The notes below the pieces were generated by a model, which made no database searches, was not told where the DNA came from, and worked only from the letters and a program-made list of their open reading frames with translations. Of a stretch of DNA of 64,000 nt, positions 23,585-36,786 are shown one piece after another. The stretch is from assembly GCA_029852735.1 (NCBI GenBank), contig JAQQXO010000024.1, forward strand, positions 310,001-374,000, in the 5' to 3' direction. The DNA comes from Persea americana. Lineage: Eukaryota; Streptophyta; Magnoliopsida; Laurales; Lauraceae. Position numbers and translations under genes: made by a program. Positions within the stretch are counted from its first letter, which is position 1, and every line of letters begins with the position of its first letter.

Positions 23585-24609
23585 TTGGTTTTGAATGGTC
23601 TCAAGAAGAGTCCGGGCCTCATGAAGTCTCGTAGGGAGCGGCTGCTGGTGCTTTCTGCATTCAATAATTTCCTCCTTAGTACCACCCTAAACAAGGGAGT
23701 ACCACTAATCTCTTCCGCCGAAGCCAACTGGACGACACTGCTGAAACCAGGCATTTTTAGCCAATAATTGAAGTATCGGAAATGAGATTTGACGGCAGGA
23801 GTTGCATTCAGCGACAAAAGAATAGGTGAATGATCAGATGGGCTTGGAGGCAGCACTTCATCCTTATCAGTCATGCAAGATGCATTGACAAGAACCCGGT
23901 CCAGCTTACATTCAATTCGGGAATCACCCATACTAGAATTAGACCAAGTAAAAGGAGAACCACATAATTTTACGTCTAGGAAGCCTGCCTCTTGAATACA
24001 GTCATTGAATTCATGAATCGCCGAAGCTCTTGGGCTCGCCCCTCCTGTTTTCTTCATGGCTCCATCGAATAGTGTTAAAGCCAACGGCAACTACCCAAGG
24101 CCGTGTGCAGTTATTCTTTGAAACAAGTGATTGCCAGAGCTCCCTTCTTTGGATATAGCTGTTGTGTCCATAGCAAGGAGAGAAGAATAACTGAACAGTA
24201 GCAAACCTGATATCACAATGAATGAGCTGTGCTTCCACATCAAGAACTTGAAGAGTAACAACCCTAGGGTTCCATAGCAGCCAAATCCGAGTAGAGGAGC
24301 AAATATTAGCATTAGAAAACTCCAACCATCCATTCGGTGTAATAGAACTTTTAAGACAGTGTGAAGATGAACGCTTAATTTTTTATTCCAAGAGAGCAAC
24401 TAGAGAGGCCTTAACAGAAAGAATTTTTCGTCTAACTTCAAGCTGCATAGCAGGTCTGTTGAGGCGCCTTACGTTCCATATCAGAATCGTCATGAAGACC
24501 GATGCTTGGTTCCTTCTCCTTGATACGCATGAACTGGTATAATTTTTTCACTTGAGCTTGAAGGAGCCATCTCAGGAAGAAGGCTTTTACCTAAATGATG
24601 AATCGATGT
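22704..24609 (-). mobile_element. L1-type LINE fragment, antisense (unit 7)
   Basis: Junctions as in unit 1. The EN C-terminal frame at 23581-24090 has the same protein as in unit 6. Confidence 0.93.
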
Positions 24610-26004
24610 AATCCCACGCATTGCTTTCCTAACCCTAGAATCACGTAAAACTCATTTTGAAGGAAAACGCAGCTCGGAATATCTTAAAATGCATATTTCA
24701 GCCTAGAATCGTAGGAAATGCATCTCAAACCAAACTTGGAGACAACACCCCCCTGAAATACTTTAGAATCATCAATGACGCGTTTCTATCAAAATATAGG
24801 CTACTGATTGCAAGAAATACAGGTTTCAATCGAAAAATGCACAAAACCCCAGGACGTTAGTTCCCATGCCCGAATTTTCCTGAGTCCCGTCTTAAAGGAA
24901 AAAAGGATTCCCGGAACTTCCCAGAGCGCTTCATTCAACCGAGGACTTCTTGAAATGCGGTTTGGAGCCGGTGGTTTCGTTGACCCACCATGAACGAGGT
25001 TTCGTAATAAAATAGAATAGGAACCGCCCGAAGCACGTATTTCAGACCTGAACAACCCAGAAGCCCATCTAATGCATTCCTTCCCCTTGAATCGCCTGAA
25101 ACGCATTTGAAAACGAAAAGTATCTCAGATTATCCTGAAATGCGTATTTCAGTATAAAATCGTTGTAAACACAATTCGAACAAAAGACTAGACCGTAATA
25201 CCCTGATATGACCTAGAATCAACCGGCACGCGCTTGTACCCAAATACGGGCGATTGATTGCGCATGATTCTTTTGCCAGTCAGAAACTTGGCGGAATCCC
25301 ACGATATTCGCTCTTCAGCCCTATTTTTCCTGAAACCCGTTTTAAAGTAAAAGACACCAAAGAATTTCAAGAGCGCGTCTCCAAACTATGAATAGCGTGA
25401 GATGAGGTTTGCAGCCTACAATTTCGCAGATCCACCTAGAATCTCGAACGAACAGCCCGAAATACGGATCTCGGTCTAAAACAACCTTGAAACCCCTGCA
25501 ATGCATTCGTAACCCTAGAATCGCTCGAAAGACATTTGCAGACAAAACGTGTCTCAGAATATCCTAAATCGTATTTTTCGGCCTAAAATCGTATGAAACG
25601 CATCACAGACCAAGAGACCAAATAGGAACACCCCGAAACGCCCAGTAATCATCCAACACGCGTTTTTATCTAAATAGAGGCTCTCGATCGCACGAGATGC
25701 GGCTTCCGAAGGGAAACGGCTCTGAATCCCACGAGATTAGCTGTCAAGCACTAATTTGCCTGAAACCCGTTTTGAAGTAAAAAAAAAAAAAAATCAAACT
25801 ATTTTCCAGAGCACATCATCCGACCACCGCGACCTGCTCGAAACGCGGTTTACGGCCTACATTTCCCAAGTGGCGCTTAAAATCCGGAACAAACTGCGCG
25901 ACAGACGGGATTCATTCTTAAGAGACCTTGAATCCCACGCATTACTTTCCTAACCCTAGAATCACGTGAAACTCATTTTGAAGGAAACCGCAGCTCGGAA
26001 TATC

Positions 26005-27120
26005 TTAAAATGCATATTTCAGCCTAGAATCGTATGAAATGCATTTCAAACCAAACGTGGAGACAAAACCCCCCCTGATATACGCTAGAATCGTCAATGA
26101 CGCGTTTCTATCAAAATATAGGCTACTGATTGCAAGAAATACAGCTTTCAATCGAAAACGGCACGAAACCCCATGAGATTTGTTCCCATGCCCGTATTTG
26201 CCTGATTCCCCTCTCAAAGGAAAATGGATTCCCATAACTGGAAATCGGAAACACCTTAGTGCTGCCTCAAGGAATTCTAGCACGACACTATCATAAGCTT
26301 TTGCCAGATCAATCTTGACACACATACGGGGAGTCCCTCTCGAAAGATGAAAATTATGGTTCAAATCTTGTGCCACAAGGATATTGTCAGCAATACTCCG
26401 CCCAGGAATGAAAGCCGATTGCATCGGACTCAGAAGGTTCCCAATAACTGGCTTCAATCTATGCACCAAGATTCGACTAATAATTTTATACAGCTCATTT
26501 GTCAATGAGATAGGCTGAAATTTTTCGGGGGATGTGGCATTTTCACTCTTTCGGACAAGAACTATAAAAGCGGCCTTTAACCGATTTAGCATCTGCCCAA
26601 GCTTAAAGAAATCCGTAACGGCTTCACAGGCATCATTCCCAATTATAGGCCAAAACACCTTAAAGAAATGAGCATTAAAACCATCTGGCCCAGGAGCCTT
26701 ATTTGGATTGGAAGCTTTGATCACCTCCTCAATCTCTGAAACTGCTACTGGAAGTTTTAGGCTCTCAGCATCTTCATCAGACACGTAATTAGAAGGACTA
26801 ATATAAGAGAGGTCCGGCTGGTGCATATCAACAGTAGGCCCAAGAAGATTAGAGAAGTAAGATACTAAGACTGCAGCAATACCTTGTGGCTCAGAGAAAG
26901 TATTACCTTCCGCGTCTGTGATTTGTGAAATGAATGAATGAGCATGTCTCGCACGCAATAACCTGTAAAAATATTTAGAATTTCCATCCCCAAGGTTCAC
27001 AGCAAGGTCCCGCGAGCGCTGCTTGTGCATGCTTTCCTCTGCTAGACTTAATGAATCAAGACCGGTTCTTGCGAACCGTTCTTCTGCCTGGAGGGTAATA
27101 TTATATGGATCTGTACTCAT
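26005..27120 (-). pseudogene. LINE RT fragment with readthrough (unit 8)
   Basis: 371 codons, identical in protein to units 6 and 7. Confidence 0.92.
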
Positions 27121-28145
27121 TTGGTTTTGAATGGTCTCAAGAAGAGTCCGGGCCTCATGAAGTCTCGTAGGGAGCGGCTGCTGGTGCTTTCTGCATTCAA
27201 TAATTTCCTCCTTAGTACCACCCTAAACAAGGGAGTACCACTAATCTCTTCCGCCGAAGCCAACTGGACGACACTGCTGAAACCAGGCATTTTTAGCCAA
27301 TAATTGAAGTATCGGAAATGAGATTTGACGGCAGGAGTTGCATTCAGCGACAAAAGAATAGGTGAATGATCAGATGGGCTTGGAGGCAGCACTTCATCCT
27401 TATCAGTCATGCAAGATGCATTGACAAGAACCCGGTCCAGCTTACATTCAATTCGGGAATCACCCATACTAGAATTAGACCAAGTAAAAGGAGAACCACA
27501 TAATTTTACGTCTAGGAAGCCTGCCTCTTGAATACAGTCATTGAATTCATGAATCGCCGAAGCTCTTGGGCTCGCCCCTCCTGTTTTCTTCATGGCTCCA
27601 TCGAATAGTGTTAAAGCCAACGGCAACTACCCAAGGCCGTGTGCAGTTATTCTTTGAAACAAGTGATTGCCAGAGCTCCCTTCTTTGGATATAGCTGTTG
27701 TGTCCATAGCAAGGAGAGAAGAATAACTGAACAGTAGCAAACCTGATATCACAATGAATGAGCTGTGCTTCCACATCAAGAACTTGAAGAGTAACAACCC
27801 TAGGGTTCCATAGCAGCCAAATCCGAGTAGAGGAGCAAATATTAGCATTAGAAAACTCCAACCATCCATTCGGTGTAATAGAACTTTTAAGACAGTGTGA
27901 AGATGAACGCTTAATTTTTTATTCCAAGAGAGCAACTAGAGAGGCCTTAACAGAAAGAATTTTTCGTCTAACTTCAAGCTGCATAGCAGGTCTGTTGAGG
28001 CGCCTTACGTTCCATATCAGAATCGTCATGAAGACCGATGCTTGGTTCCTTCTCCTTGATACGCATGAACTGGTATAATTTTTTCACTTGAGCTTGAAGG
28101 AGCCATCTCAGGAAGAAGGCTTTTACCTAAATGATGAATCGATGT
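26240..28145 (-). mobile_element. L1-type LINE fragment, antisense (unit 8)
   Basis: Junctions as in unit 1. The EN C-terminal frame at 27117-27626 has the same protein as in unit 6. Confidence 0.93.
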
Positions 28146-29540
28146 AATCCCACGCATTGCTTTCCTAACCCTAGAATCACGTAAAACTCATTTTGAAGGA
28201 AAACGCAGCTCGGAATATCTTAAAATGCATATTTCAGCCTAGAATCGTAGGAAATGCATCTCAAACCAAACTTGGAGACAACACCCCCCTGAAATACTTT
28301 AGAATCATCAATGACGCGTTTCTATCAAAATATAGGCTACTGATTGCAAGAAATACAGGTTTCAATCGAAAAATGCACAAAACCCCAGGACGTTAGTTCC
28401 CATGCCCGAATTTTCCTGAGTCCCGTCTTAAAGGAAAAAAGGATTCCCGGAACTTCCCAGAGCGCTTCATTCAACCGAGGACTTCTTGAAATGCGGTTTG
28501 GAGCCGGTGGTTTCGTTGACCCACCATGAACGAGGTTTCGTAATAAAATAGAATAGGAACCGCCCGAAGCACGTATTTCAGACCTGAACAACCCAGAAGC
28601 CCATCTAATGCATTCCTTCCCCTTGAATCGCCTGAAACGCATTTGAAAACGAAAAGTATCTCAGATTATCCTGAAATGCGTATTTCAGTATAAAATCGTT
28701 GTAAACACAATTCGAACAAAAGACTAGACCGTAATACCCTGATATGACCTAGAATCAACCGGCACGCGCTTGTACCCAAATACGGGCGATTGATTGCGCA
28801 TGATTCTTTTGCCAGTCAGAAACTTGGCGGAATCCCACGATATTCGCTCTTCAGCCCTATTTTTCCTGAAACCCGTTTTAAAGTAAAAGACACCAAAGAA
28901 TTTCAAGAGCGCGTCTCCAAACTATGAATAGCGTGAGATGAGGTTTGCAGCCTACAATTTCGCAGATCCACCTAGAATCTCGAACGAACAGCCCGAAATA
29001 CGGATCTCGGTCTAAAACAACCTTGAAACCCCTGCAATGCATTCGTAACCCTAGAATCGCTCGAAAGACATTTGCAGACAAAACGTGTCTCAGAATATCC
29101 TAAATCGTATTTTTCGGCCTAAAATCGTATGAAACGCATCACAGACCAAGAGACCAAATAGGAACACCCCGAAACGCCCAGTAATCATCCAACACGCGTT
29201 TTTATCTAAATAGAGGCTCTCGATCGCACGAGATGCGGCTTCCGAAGGGAAACGGCTCTGAATCCCACGAGATTAGCTGTCAAGCACTAATTTGCCTGAA
29301 ACCCGTTTTGAAGTAAAAAAAAAAAAAAATCAAACTATTTTCCAGAGCACATCATCCGACCACCGCGACCTGCTCGAAACGCGGTTTACGGCCTACATTT
29401 CCCAAGTGGCGCTTAAAATCCGGAACAAACTGCGCGACAGACGGGATTCATTCTTAAGAGACCTTGAATCCCACGCATTACTTTCCTAACCCTAGAATCA
29501 CGTGAAACTCATTTTGAAGGAAACCGCAGCTCGGAATATC

Positions 29541-30656
29541 TTAAAATGCATATTTCAGCCTAGAATCGTATGAAATGCATTTCAAACCAAACGTGGAGAC
29601 AAAACCCCCCCTGATATACGCTAGAATCGTCAATGACGCGTTTCTATCAAAATATAGGCTACTGATTGCAAGAAATACAGCTTTCAATCGAAAACGGCAC
29701 GAAACCCCATGAGATTTGTTCCCATGCCCGTATTTGCCTGATTCCCCTCTCAAAGGAAAATGGATTCCCATAACTGGAAATCGGAAACACCTTAGTGCTG
29801 CCTCAAGGAATTCTAGCACGACACTATCATAAGCTTTTGCCAGATCAATCTTGACACACATACGGGGAGTCCCTCTCGAAAGATGAAAATTATGGTTCAA
29901 ATCTTGTGCCACAAGGATATTGTCAGCAATACTCCGCCCAGGAATGAAAGCCGATTGCATCGGACTCAGAAGGTTCCCAATAACTGGCTTCAATCTATGC
30001 ACCAAGATTCGACTAATAATTTTATACAGCTCATTTGTCAATGAGATAGGCTGAAATTTTTCGGGGGATGTGGCATTTTCACTCTTTCGGACAAGAACTA
30101 TAAAAGCGGCCTTTAACCGATTTAGCATCTGCCCAAGCTTAAAGAAATCCGTAACGGCTTCACAGGCATCATTCCCAATTATAGGCCAAAACACCTTAAA
30201 GAAATGAGCATTAAAACCATCTGGCCCAGGAGCCTTATTTGGATTGGAAGCTTTGATCACCTCCTCAATCTCTGAAACTGCTACTGGAAGTTTTAGGCTC
30301 TCAGCATCTTCATCAGACACGTAATTAGAAGGACTAATATAAGAGAGGTCCGGCTGGTGCATATCAACAGTAGGCCCAAGAAGATTAGAGAAGTAAGATA
30401 CTAAGACTGCAGCAATACCTTGTGGCTCAGAGAAAGTATTACCTTCCGCGTCTGTGATTTGTGAAATGAATGAATGAGCATGTCTCGCACGCAATAACCT
30501 GTAAAAAAATTTAGAATTTCCATCCCCAAGGTTCACAGCAAGGTCCCGCGAGCGCTGCTTGTGCATGCTTTCCTCTGCTAGACTTAATGAATCAAGACCG
30601 GTTCTTGCGAACCGTTCTTCTGCCTGGAGGGTAATATTATATGGATCTGTACTCAT
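29541..30656 (-). pseudogene. LINE RT fragment with readthrough (unit 9)
   Basis: 371 codons; private Tyr50 to Phe, otherwise identical to unit 8. Confidence 0.92.
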
Positions 30657-31681
30657 TTGGTTTTGAATGGTCTCAAGAAGAGTCCGGGCCTCATGAAGTC
30701 TCGTAGGGAGCGGCTGCTGGTGCTTTCTGCATTCAATAATTTCCTCCTTAGTACCACCCTAAACAAGGGAGTACCACTAATCTCTTCCGCCGAAGCCAAC
30801 TGGACGACACTGCTGAAACCAGGCATTTTTAGCCAATAATTGAAGTATCGGAAATGAGATTTGACGGCAGGAGTTGCATTCAGCGACAAAAGAATAGGTG
30901 AATGATCAGATGGGCTTGGAGGCAGCACTTCATCCTTATCAGTCATGCAAGATGCATTGACAAGAACCCGGTCCAGCTTACATTCAATTCGGGAATCACC
31001 CATACTAGAATTAGACCAAGTAAAAGGAGAACCACATAATTTTACGTCTAGGAAGCCTGCCTCTTGAATACAGTCATTGAATTCATGAATCGCCGAAGCT
31101 CTTGGGCTCGCCCCTCCTGTTTTCTTCATGGCTCCATCGAATAGTGTTAAAGCCAACGGCAACTACCCAAGGCCGTGTGCAGTTATTCTTTGAAACAAGT
31201 GATTGCCAGAGCTCCCTTCTTTGGATATAGCTGTTGTGTCCATAGCAAGGAGAGAAGAATAACTGAACAGTAGCAAACCTGATATCACAATGAATGAGCT
31301 GTGCTTCCACATCAAGAACTTGAAGAGTAACAACCCTAGGGTTCCATAGCAGCCAAATCCGAGTAGAGGAGCAAATATTAGCATTAGAAAACTCCAACCA
31401 TCCATTCGGTGTAATAGAACTTTTAAGACAGTGTGAAGATGAACGCTTAATTTTTTATTCCAAGAGAGCAACTAGAGAGGCCTTAACAGAAAGAATTTTT
31501 CGTCTAACTTCAAGCTGCATAGCAGGTCTGTTGAGGCGCCTTACGTTCCATATCAGAATCGTCATGAAGACCGATGCTTGGTTCCTTCTCCTTGATACGC
31601 ATGAACTGGTATAATTTTTTCACTTGAGCTTGAAGGAGCCATCTCAGGAAGAAGGCTTTTACCTAAATGATGAATCGATGT
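29776..31681 (-). mobile_element. L1-type LINE fragment, antisense (unit 9)
   Basis: Junctions as in unit 1. The EN C-terminal frame at 30653-31162 has the same protein as in unit 6. Confidence 0.93.
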
Positions 31682-33116
31682 AATCCCACGCATTGCTTTC
31701 CTAACCCTAGAATCACGTAAAACTCATTTTGAAGGAAAACGCAGCTCGGAATATCTTAAAATGCATATTTCAGCCTAGAATCGTAGGAAATGCATCTCAA
31801 ACCAAACTTGGAGACAACACCCCCCTGAAATACTTTAGAATCATCAATGACGCGTTTCTATCAAAATATAGGCTACTGATTGCAAGAAATACAGGTTTCA
31901 ATCGAAAAATGCACAAAACCCCAGGACGTTAGTTCCCATGCCCGAATTTTCCTGAGTCCCGTCTTAAAGGAAAAAAGGATTCCCGGAACTTCCCAGAGCG
32001 CTTCATTCAACCGAGGACTTCTTGAAATGCGGTTTGGAGCCGGTGGTTTCGTTGACCCACCATGAACGAGGTTTCGTAATAAAATAGAATAGGAACCGCC
32101 CGAAGCACGTATTTCAGACCTGAACAACCCAGAAGCCCATCTAATGCATTCCTTCCCCTTGAATCGCCTGAAACGCATTTGAAAACGAAAAGTATCTCAG
32201 ATTATCCTGAAATGCGTATTTCAGTATAAAATCGTTGTAAACACAATTCGAACAAAAGACTAGACCGTAATACCCTGATATGACCTAGAATCAACCGGCA
32301 CGCGCTTGTACCCAAATACGGGCGATTGATTGCGCATGATTCTTTTGCCAGTCAGAAACTTGGCGGAATCCCACGATATTCGCTCTTCAGCCCTATTTTT
32401 CCTGAAACCCGTTTTAAAGTAAAAGACACCAAAGAATTTCAAGAGCGCGTCTCCAAACTATGAATAGCGTGAGATGAGGTTTGCAGCCTACAATTTCGCA
32501 GATCCACCTAGAATCTCGAACGAACCGCCCGAAATACGGATCTCGGTCTAAAACAACCTTGAAACCCCTGCAATGCATTCGTAACCCTAGAATCGCTCGA
32601 AAGACATTTGCAGACAAAACGTGTCTCAGAATATCCTAAATCGTGTTTTTCGGCCTAAAATCGTATGAAACGCATCACAGACCAAGAGACCAAATAGGAA
32701 CACCCCGAAACGCCCAGTAATCATCCAACACGCGTTTTTATCTAAATAGAGGCTCTCGATCGCACGAGATGCGGCTTCCGAAGGGAAACGGCTCTGAATC
32801 CCACGAGATTAGCTGTCAAGCACTAATTTGCCTGAAACCCGTTTTGAAGTAAAAAAAAAAAAAATCAAACTATTTTCCAGAGCACATCATCCGACCACCG
32901 CGACCTGCTCGAAACGCGGTTTACGGCCTACATTTCCCAAGTGGCGCTTAAAATCCGGAACAAACTGCGCGACAGACGGGATTCATTCTTAAGAGACCTT
33001 GAATCCCACGCATTACTTTCCTAACCCTAGAATCACGTGAAACTCATTTTGAAGGAAACCGCAGCTCGGAATATCTTAAAATGCATATTTCAGCCTAGAA
33101 TCGTATGAAATGCATT

Positions 33117-34193
33117 TCAAACCAAACGTGGAGACAAAACCCCCCCCCTGATATACGCTAGAATCGTCAATGACGCGTTTCTATCAAAATATAGGCTACT
33201 GATTGCAAGAAATACAGCTTTCAATCGAAAACGGCACGAAACCCCATGAGATTTGTTCCCATGCCCGTATTTGCCTGATTCCCCTCTCAAAGGAAAATGG
33301 ATTCCCATAACTGGAAATCGGAAACACCTTAGTGCTGCCTCAAGGAATTCTAGCACGACACTATCATAAGCTTTTGCCAGATCAATCTTGACACACATAC
33401 GGGGAGTCCCTCTCGAAAGATGAAAATTATGGTTCAAATCTTGTGCCACAAGGATATTGTCAGCAATACTCCGCCCAGGAATGAAAGCAGATTGCATCGG
33501 ACTCAGAAGGTTCCCAATAACTGGCTTCAATCTATGCACCAAGATTCGACTAATAATTTTATACAGCTCATTTGTCAATGAGATAGGCTGAAATTTTTCT
33601 GGGGATGTGGCATTTTCACTCTTTGGGACAAGAACTATAAAAGCGGCCTTTAACCGATTTAGCATCTGCCCAAGCTTAAAGAAATCCGTAACGGCTTCAC
33701 AGACATCATTCCCAATTATAGGCCAAAACACCTTAAAGAAATGAGCATTAAAACCATCTGGCCCAGGAGCCTTATTTGGATTGGAAGCTTTGATCACCTC
33801 CTCAATCTCTGAAACTGCTACTGGAAGTTTTAGGCTCTCAGCATCTTCATCAGACACGTAATTAGAAGGACTAATATAAGAGAGGTCCGGCTGGTGCATA
33901 TCAACAGTAGGCCCAAGAAGATTAGAGAAGTAAGATACTAAGACTGCAGCAATACCTTGTGGCTCAGAGAAAGTATTACCTTCCGCGTCTGTGATTTGTG
34001 AAATGAATGAATGAGCATGTCTCGCACGCAATAACCTGTAAAAATATTTAGAATTTCCATCCCCAAGGTTCACAGCAAGGTCCCGCGAGCGCTGCTTGTG
34101 CATGCTTTCCTCTGCTAGACTTAATGAATCAAGACCGGTTCTTGCGAACCGTTCTTCTGCCTGGAGGGTAATATTATATGGATCTGTACTCAT
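33117..34193 (-). pseudogene. LINE RT fragment with readthrough, shortened by the C-run (unit 10)
   Basis: It has the same stop loss as units 6-9, but the two extra C residues in the satellite shift the frame, so it ends at 358 codons. The RT part has V164, P190, E199 and N228, as in block IV. Confidence 0.92.
33140..33148 (+). repeat. Expanded C-run (9 nt)
   Basis: This run in M3 is seven C in the other units checked (broken by substitutions in unit 1). It is the only net length change in the array outside the A-run. Confidence 0.93.
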
Positions 34194-35218
34194 TTGGTTT
34201 TGAATGGTCTCAAGAAGAGTCCGGGCCTCATGAAGTCTCGTAGGGAGCGGCTGCTGGTGCTTTCTGCATTCAATAATTTCCTCCTTAGTACCACCCTAAA
34301 CAAGGGAGTACCACTAATCTCTTCCGCCGAAGCCAACTGGACGACACTGCTGAAACCAGGCATTTTTAGCCAATAATTGAAGTATCGGAAATGAGATTTG
34401 ACGGCAGGAGTTGCATTCAGCGACAAAAGAATAGGTGAATGATCAGATAGGCTTGGAGGCAGCACTTCATCCTTATCAGTCATGCAAGATGCATTGACAA
34501 GAACCCGGTCCAGCTTACATTCAATTCGGGAATCACCCATACTAGAATTAGACCAAGTAAAAGGAGAACCACATAATTTTACGTCTAGCAAGCCTGCCTC
34601 TTGAATACAGTCATTGAATTCATGAATCGCCGAAGCTCTTGGGCTCGCCCCTCCTGTTTTCTTCATGGCTCCATCGAATAGTGTTAAAGCCAACGGCAAC
34701 TACCCAAGGCCGTGTGCAGTTATTCTTTGAAACAAGTGATTGCCAGAGCTCCCTTCTTTGGATATAGCTGTTGTGTCCATAGCAAGGAGAGAAGAATAAC
34801 TGAACAGTAGCAAACCTGATATCACAATGAATGAGCTGTGCTTCCACATCAAGAACTTGAAGAGTAACAACCCTAGGGTTCCATAGCAGCCAAATCCGAG
34901 TAGAGGAGCAAATATTAGCATTAGAAAACTCCAACCATCCATTCGGTGTAATAGAACTTTTAAGACAGTGTGAAGATGAACGCTTAATTTTTTATTCCAA
35001 GAGAGCAACTAGAGAGGCCTTAACAGAAAGAATTTTTCGTCTAACTTCAAGCTGCATAGCAGGTCTGTTGAGGCGCCTTACGTTCCATATCAGAATCGTC
35101 ATGAAGACCGATGCTTGGTTCCTTCTCCTTGATACGCATGAACTGGTATAATTTTTTCACTTGAGCTTGAAGGAGCCATCTCAGGAAGAAGGCTTTTACC
35201 TAAATGATGAATCGATGT
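33313..35218 (-). mobile_element. L1-type LINE fragment, antisense (unit 10)
   Basis: Junctions as in unit 1. The EN C-terminal frame at 34190-34699 has I25, L37, V40 and L84, the 'V' haplotype seen again in units 13, 15, 16 and 18. Confidence 0.93.
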
Positions 35219-36786
35219 AATCCCACGCATTGCTTTCCTAACCCTAGAATCACGTAAAACTCATTTTGAAGGAAAACGCAGCTCGGAATATCTTAAAATG
35301 CATATTTCAGCCTAGAATCGTAGGAAATGCATCTCAAACCAAACTTGGAGACAACACCCCCCTGAAATACTTTAGAATCATCAATGACGCGTTTCTATCA
35401 AAATATAGGCTACTGATTGCAAGAAATACAGGTTTCAATCGAAAAATGCACAAAACCCCAGGACGTTAGTTCCCATGCCCGAATTTTCCTGAGTCCCGTC
35501 TTAAAGGAAAAAAGGATTCCCGGAACTTCCCAGAGCGCTTCATTCAACCGAGGACTTCTTGAAATGCGGTTTGGAGCCAGTGGTTTCGTTGACCCACCAT
35601 GAACGAGGTTTCGTAATAAAATAGAATAGGAACCGCCCGAAGCACGTATTTCAGACCTGAACAACCCAGAAGCCCATCTAATGCATTCCTTCCCCTTGAA
35701 TCGCCTGAAACGCATTTGAAAACGAAAAGTATCTCAGATTATCCTGAAATGCGTATTTCAGTATAAAATCGTTGTAAACACAATTCGAACAAAAGACTAG
35801 ACCGTAATACCCTGATATGACTTAGAATCAACCGGCACGCGCTTGTACCCAAATACGGGCGATTGATTGCGCATGATTCTTTTGCCAGTCAGAAACTTGG
35901 CGGAATCCCACGATATTCGCTCTTCAGCCCTATTTTTCCTGAAACCCGTTTTAAAGTAAAAGACACCAAAGAATTTCAAGAGCGCGTCTCCAAACTATGA
36001 ATAGCGTGAGATGAGGTTTGCAGCCTACAATTTCGCAGATCCACCTAGAATCTCGAACGAACCGCCCGAAATACGGATCTCGGTCTAAAACAACCTTGAA
36101 ACCCCTGCAATGCATTCGTAACCCTAGAATCGCTCGAAAGACATTTGCAGACAAAACGTGTCTCAGAATATCCTAAATCGTGTTTTTCGGCCTAAAATTG
36201 TATGAAACGCATCACAGACCAAGAGACCAAATAGGAACACCCCGAAACGCCCAGTAATCATCCAACACGCGTTTTTATCTAAATAGAGGCTCTCGATCGC
36301 ACGAGATGCGGCTTCCGAAGGGAAACGGCTCTGAATCCCACGAGATTAGCTGTCAAGCACTAATTTGCCTGAAACCCGTTTTGAAGTAAAAAAAAAAAAA
36401 ATCAAACTATTTTCCAGAGCACATCATCCAACCACCGCGACCTGCTCGAAACGCGGTTTACGGCCTACATTTCCCAAGTGGCGCTTAAAATCCGGAACAA
36501 ACTGCGCGACAGACGGGATTCATTCTTAAGAGACCTTGAATCCCACGCATTACTTTCCTAACCCTAGAATCACGTGAAACTCATTTTGAAGGAAACCGCA
36601 GCTCGGAATATCTTAAAATGCATATTTCAGCCTAGAATCGTATGAAATGCATTTCAAACCAAACGTGGAGACAAAACCCCCCCTGATATACGCTAGGATC
36701 GTCAATGACGCGTTTCTATCAAAATATAGGCTACTGATTGCAAGAAATACAGCTTTCAATCGAAAACGGCACGAAACCCCATGAGA

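Larger units (their letters stand above)
21562..25097. repeat. Array unit 7 (3,536 bp), block II
   Basis: A-run of 15. It adds one marker to the unit 6 type: AATTTTTCGGGGG in the RT region (unit 6 has AATTTTTCTGGGG). It lacks the private CACTTG of unit 6. Confidence 0.98.
25098..28633. repeat. Array unit 8 (3,536 bp), block II
   Basis: A-run of 15. It adds a further marker in M2, AAATCGTATTTTTCGG (others AAATCGTGTTTTTCGG), shared only with unit 9. Confidence 0.98.
28634..32169. repeat. Array unit 9 (3,536 bp), block II, most derived
   Basis: A-run of 15. It carries all markers of unit 8 plus one private base change in the RT region (a T to A that gives GTAAAAAAATTTAG at about 30500). Apart from this I noticed no difference from unit 8. 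Confidence 0.98.
32170..35706. repeat. Array unit 10 (3,537 bp), mosaic of block II and block IV
   Basis: A-run of 14 and a nine-C run at 33140-33148 (seven in other units), which accounts for its extra length. M1 has lost the block II GAACAGCCCG marker. M2 and M3 keep block II CATCCGACC and GATTTGTTCCC. The RT and EN regions match block IV, and M4 has GAGCCAGTGG. Private: GAAAGCAGATTGC at about 33485. Confidence 0.98.
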
